A stretch of 35,794 nucleotides of DNA, from assembly GCA_964434955.1 (NCBI GenBank), contig CAYSXI010000034.1, positions 1 through 35,794 on the forward strand, read 5' to 3'. This document shows positions 34,070 to 35,794 of the stretch, in pieces; the stretch's first letter is position 1, and each line of letters begins with the position of its first letter. Source of the DNA: JANQLU01 sp964434955. Its GTDB lineage: Bacteria > Planctomycetota > Planctomycetia > Pirellulales > Pirellulaceae. The notes beneath the pieces are model-generated. The model did no database searches. It saw only the letters and a program-made list of their open reading frames with translations, and was not told the DNA's origin. The position numbers and the translations under genes were made by a program.

Positions 34070-35794
34070 CTATTCCGCTGACGAGGAAGTCGCTTTTTGT
34101 TTACCAAAATCAAAACCGTACAGCTTGGCTGATTGGGCGATCGCATTTTCGAGTTCTTTGGGTGGCGAGAATCGTTCCCCGTATTTCGATTCGAACTCGC
34201 GAAATCGAGCCAGCCAGCCTGTCGGGTTCTTCCAGTCAGCCCAGAAAAACAATCCGCCTTTATTTGCCGGATAGGCTAGACCAAATATCAGCGCCAGGTC
34301 CACGTCGCGTGGGTCGTTTGCAATATCATCACTCAACAATAAGCAGGCTTCCTTGAGCATCATTAAAAAGATGCGATCCTCGATCTCGTTGTCCGTCAAT
34401 TCTACCGAGGAAGAGCGATATTGCTCGACTGCGTCGATCGCTTCGGCATTGGTGGGAGGGGTGGCGTGGGGCAGCGTTCCGAAATCGAAACCATCGTAGT
34501 CATAAAACCCCTTCTTATTCTTAAAGCCCAACCACTTTTTCTTCACCATTTTCGGCTGAATTGGAGAGACATAAACGCGGTTGGGATAAAACGTGAAGGT
34601 GTGCTTTCCCGCCTGGTAGACAACGTCATTGCCGATCAAATCCATCATCTGGAACGGACCCAGAGCGAAACCGAACTTTCGCATCGCCCGATCGATTTGC
34701 TCAAACCCGGGACCTTCCATCAGAATTCTGTTGGCTTCGTCGAAAAGACTTCCCAACACACGATTGATGATAAGCCCCGGACCGTCGTTCACGACAAGCG
34801 GCGTTTTGCGAATCAGGCGAGAAAGTTCGACGGCGGTGGCGATCGTCGCCGGCGAAGTCCGCTCGCTTTTTGCGATCTCGATGATTTTTGATTGTTCAAC
34901 CGGGCTGCAGAAATGGAACCCGAAAAATCGATCGGGGTGTTCAACCGATTCGGCCAGCAAGCTCAATTCAATGACCGAGGTATTTGTCGCGAGCAAAGCA
35001 GATGGAGACGCAATCGCGTTCAGTTTTGTCAGAAGATCGCGTTTGGCAATCAGGAATTCAGAAATGCACTCGATGATCAAATCGCATTTCGAAAGCTGCT
35101 CCAAAGCGTCGCAGGCCTGGACGGACCCGATATCGGCAAGTGCGTCGGCGATCGATTTCGCTTTTTCCAAATCTTGATCGAACAGCAGGATGGGCTTGCC
35201 GGATTTTGCAAACAGCTGGGCGATTCCAGCTCCCATTTGCCCGCAACCGACGATTCCAATCGTGTTGACTTCCTTTCCGTCAGCCGACTTCAAGAAGTCA
35301 CCGCCGCTTTTCCTGGCGCGTTCATTCAGGAAAAAACTATTGAGCAGGCCGGCGCAAGGATCGCTACCATAAACTTTCGCCATTGCCCTCGATTCGCCCT
35401 GGCAACCCTCGGCAAACGACTCCAATCGAGTGTCGAGAATCTGGTCCAGCACGATTTCGGCCGCCTGGTTATCCACGTCTTCTGTTTTGGAAACCGTTTC
35501 CAACAGCGACTCGCGAAAGCCCGTTGAGATTTTCGAATTCGGACAAGCGCCCTGCATGGCAACGCGGTCTTCAATAAACGCTTGGCTTTCGCGAAGTGAA
35601 ACAAGCATTTGAATCGCGGCCTGAAGCAAGTCATCTTTCGAAACCACGTCGGATACCGCGCCCAGTTCTTTCGCTTCGCTGGCCGACATGTTGGCGGCCA
35701 AGGCGGTTTTGTTCGCGGCTTGCTCGGCACCGATCAATCTCGGAAGCATCACGGTGCCCGCCCACCCGGGTACCAGTCCCAGCTTGACTTCGGG
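34070..35794 (-). CDS. FadB/FadJ-type enoyl-CoA hydratase/3-hydroxyacyl-CoA dehydrogenase (5' end outside the window)
   Basis: The frame is open to the window edge, so 574 C-terminal residues are visible. The first visible residues, PEVKLGLVPGWAGTVMLPRL, are the C-terminal half of the enoyl-CoA hydratase (crotonase) fold. The dehydrogenase domain has an NAD-binding GCGQMG (183-188 of the visible part), the catalytic-region motif FGFHFCSPVEQSKIIEI, and VVNDGPGLIINRVL opening the C-terminal domain. It catalyses hydration of 2-enoyl-CoA and oxidation of 3-hydroxyacyl-CoA in fatty-acid oxidation. A GTG at 35752 is internal and not the start. It is upstream of the acyl-CoA synthetase in the same operon. 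Confidence 0.94.
   Translation of the reverse strand, partial: PEVKLGLVPGWAGTVMLPRLIGAEQAANKTALAANMSASEAKELGAVSDVVSKDDLLQAAIQMLVSLRESQAFIEDRVAMQGACPNSKISTGFRESLLETVSKTEDVDNQAAEIVLDQILDTRLESFAEGCQGESRAMAKVYGSDPCAGLLNSFFLNERARKSGGDFLKSADGKEVNTIGIVGCGQMGAGIAQLFAKSGKPILLFDQDLEKAKSIADALADIGSVQACDALEQLSKCDLIIECISEFLIAKRDLLTKLNAIASPSALLATNTSVIELSLLAESVEHPDRFFGFHFCSPVEQSKIIEIAKSERTSPATIATAVELSRLIRKTPLVVNDGPGLIINRVLGSLFDEANRILMEGPGFEQIDRAMRKFGFALGPFQMMDLIGNDVVYQAGKHTFTFYPNRVYVSPIQPKMVKKKWLGFKNKKGFYDYDGFDFGTLPHATPPTNAEAIDAVEQYRSSSVELTDNEIEDRIFLMMLKEACLLLSDDIANDPRDVDLALIFGLAYPANKGGLFFWADWKNPTGWLARFREFESKYGERFSPPKELENAIAQSAKLYGFDFGKQKATSSSAE

Overview
The window looks like chromosomal DNA of a planctomycete, most likely from the Pirellulaceae (Rhodopirellula-like). 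This rests on two gene pairs that each couple a large secreted 'planctomycete cytochrome c' protein to a DUF1501 protein, an FG-GAP protein, a formylglycine sulfatase, a planctomycete-type lipoprotein, tandem clpP genes behind tig, an FHA protein next to an ECF sigma factor, and dispersed repeats of a kind I associate with this family. The organism call is inference from gene content; no rRNA is present.

Layout. Positions 1-671 are gene-free and carry four clear forward copies and one reverse copy of a roughly 25-29 bp dispersed repeat. Positions 672-12050 hold two cytochrome/DUF1501 pairs, both on the minus strand, with a divergent FG-GAP gene (5812-7032) between them. A G-rich tract (12255-12287) follows. 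Positions 12318-16196 hold a four-gene minus-strand cassette that encodes an Mre11-Rad50 (SbcDC)-like machine in pieces. These are an N-terminal Rad50 half ending just past a CPTC zinc hook, an Mre11-type nuclease, a 109-residue coiled-coil protein, and a C-terminal Rad50 half. The last two are in the same frame, separated by one TAG. A 28-N assembly gap lies inside the C-terminal half.

Positions 16529-19645 encode a very long TPR protein with an N-terminal zinc ribbon. A secreted EF-hand protein (19942-21252), a second, tandem array of the dispersed repeat (21344-21512) and an MFS transporter follow. Positions 23099-23683 encode a thioredoxin-like lipoprotein in which an in-frame TGA replaces the first cysteine of the CxxC site (UPPC) and is followed at once by a hairpin. 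It is best read as a selenoprotein. After it come a sulfatase, a lipoprotein, clpP-clpP-tig, tRNA-Gly(GCC), an FHA protein, an ECF sigma factor, and an acyl-CoA synthetase with the 5'-truncated gene of a FadB/FadJ-type beta-oxidation enzyme at the right edge.

The genes fall into functional blocks: secreted redox and hydrolytic proteins of unknown substrate on the left, DNA end processing in the middle, protein folding and proteolysis (tig, clpP, clpP) and fatty-acid activation and oxidation on the right. The two observations most worth following are the split Rad50/Mre11 cassette and the candidate selenocysteine thioredoxin.
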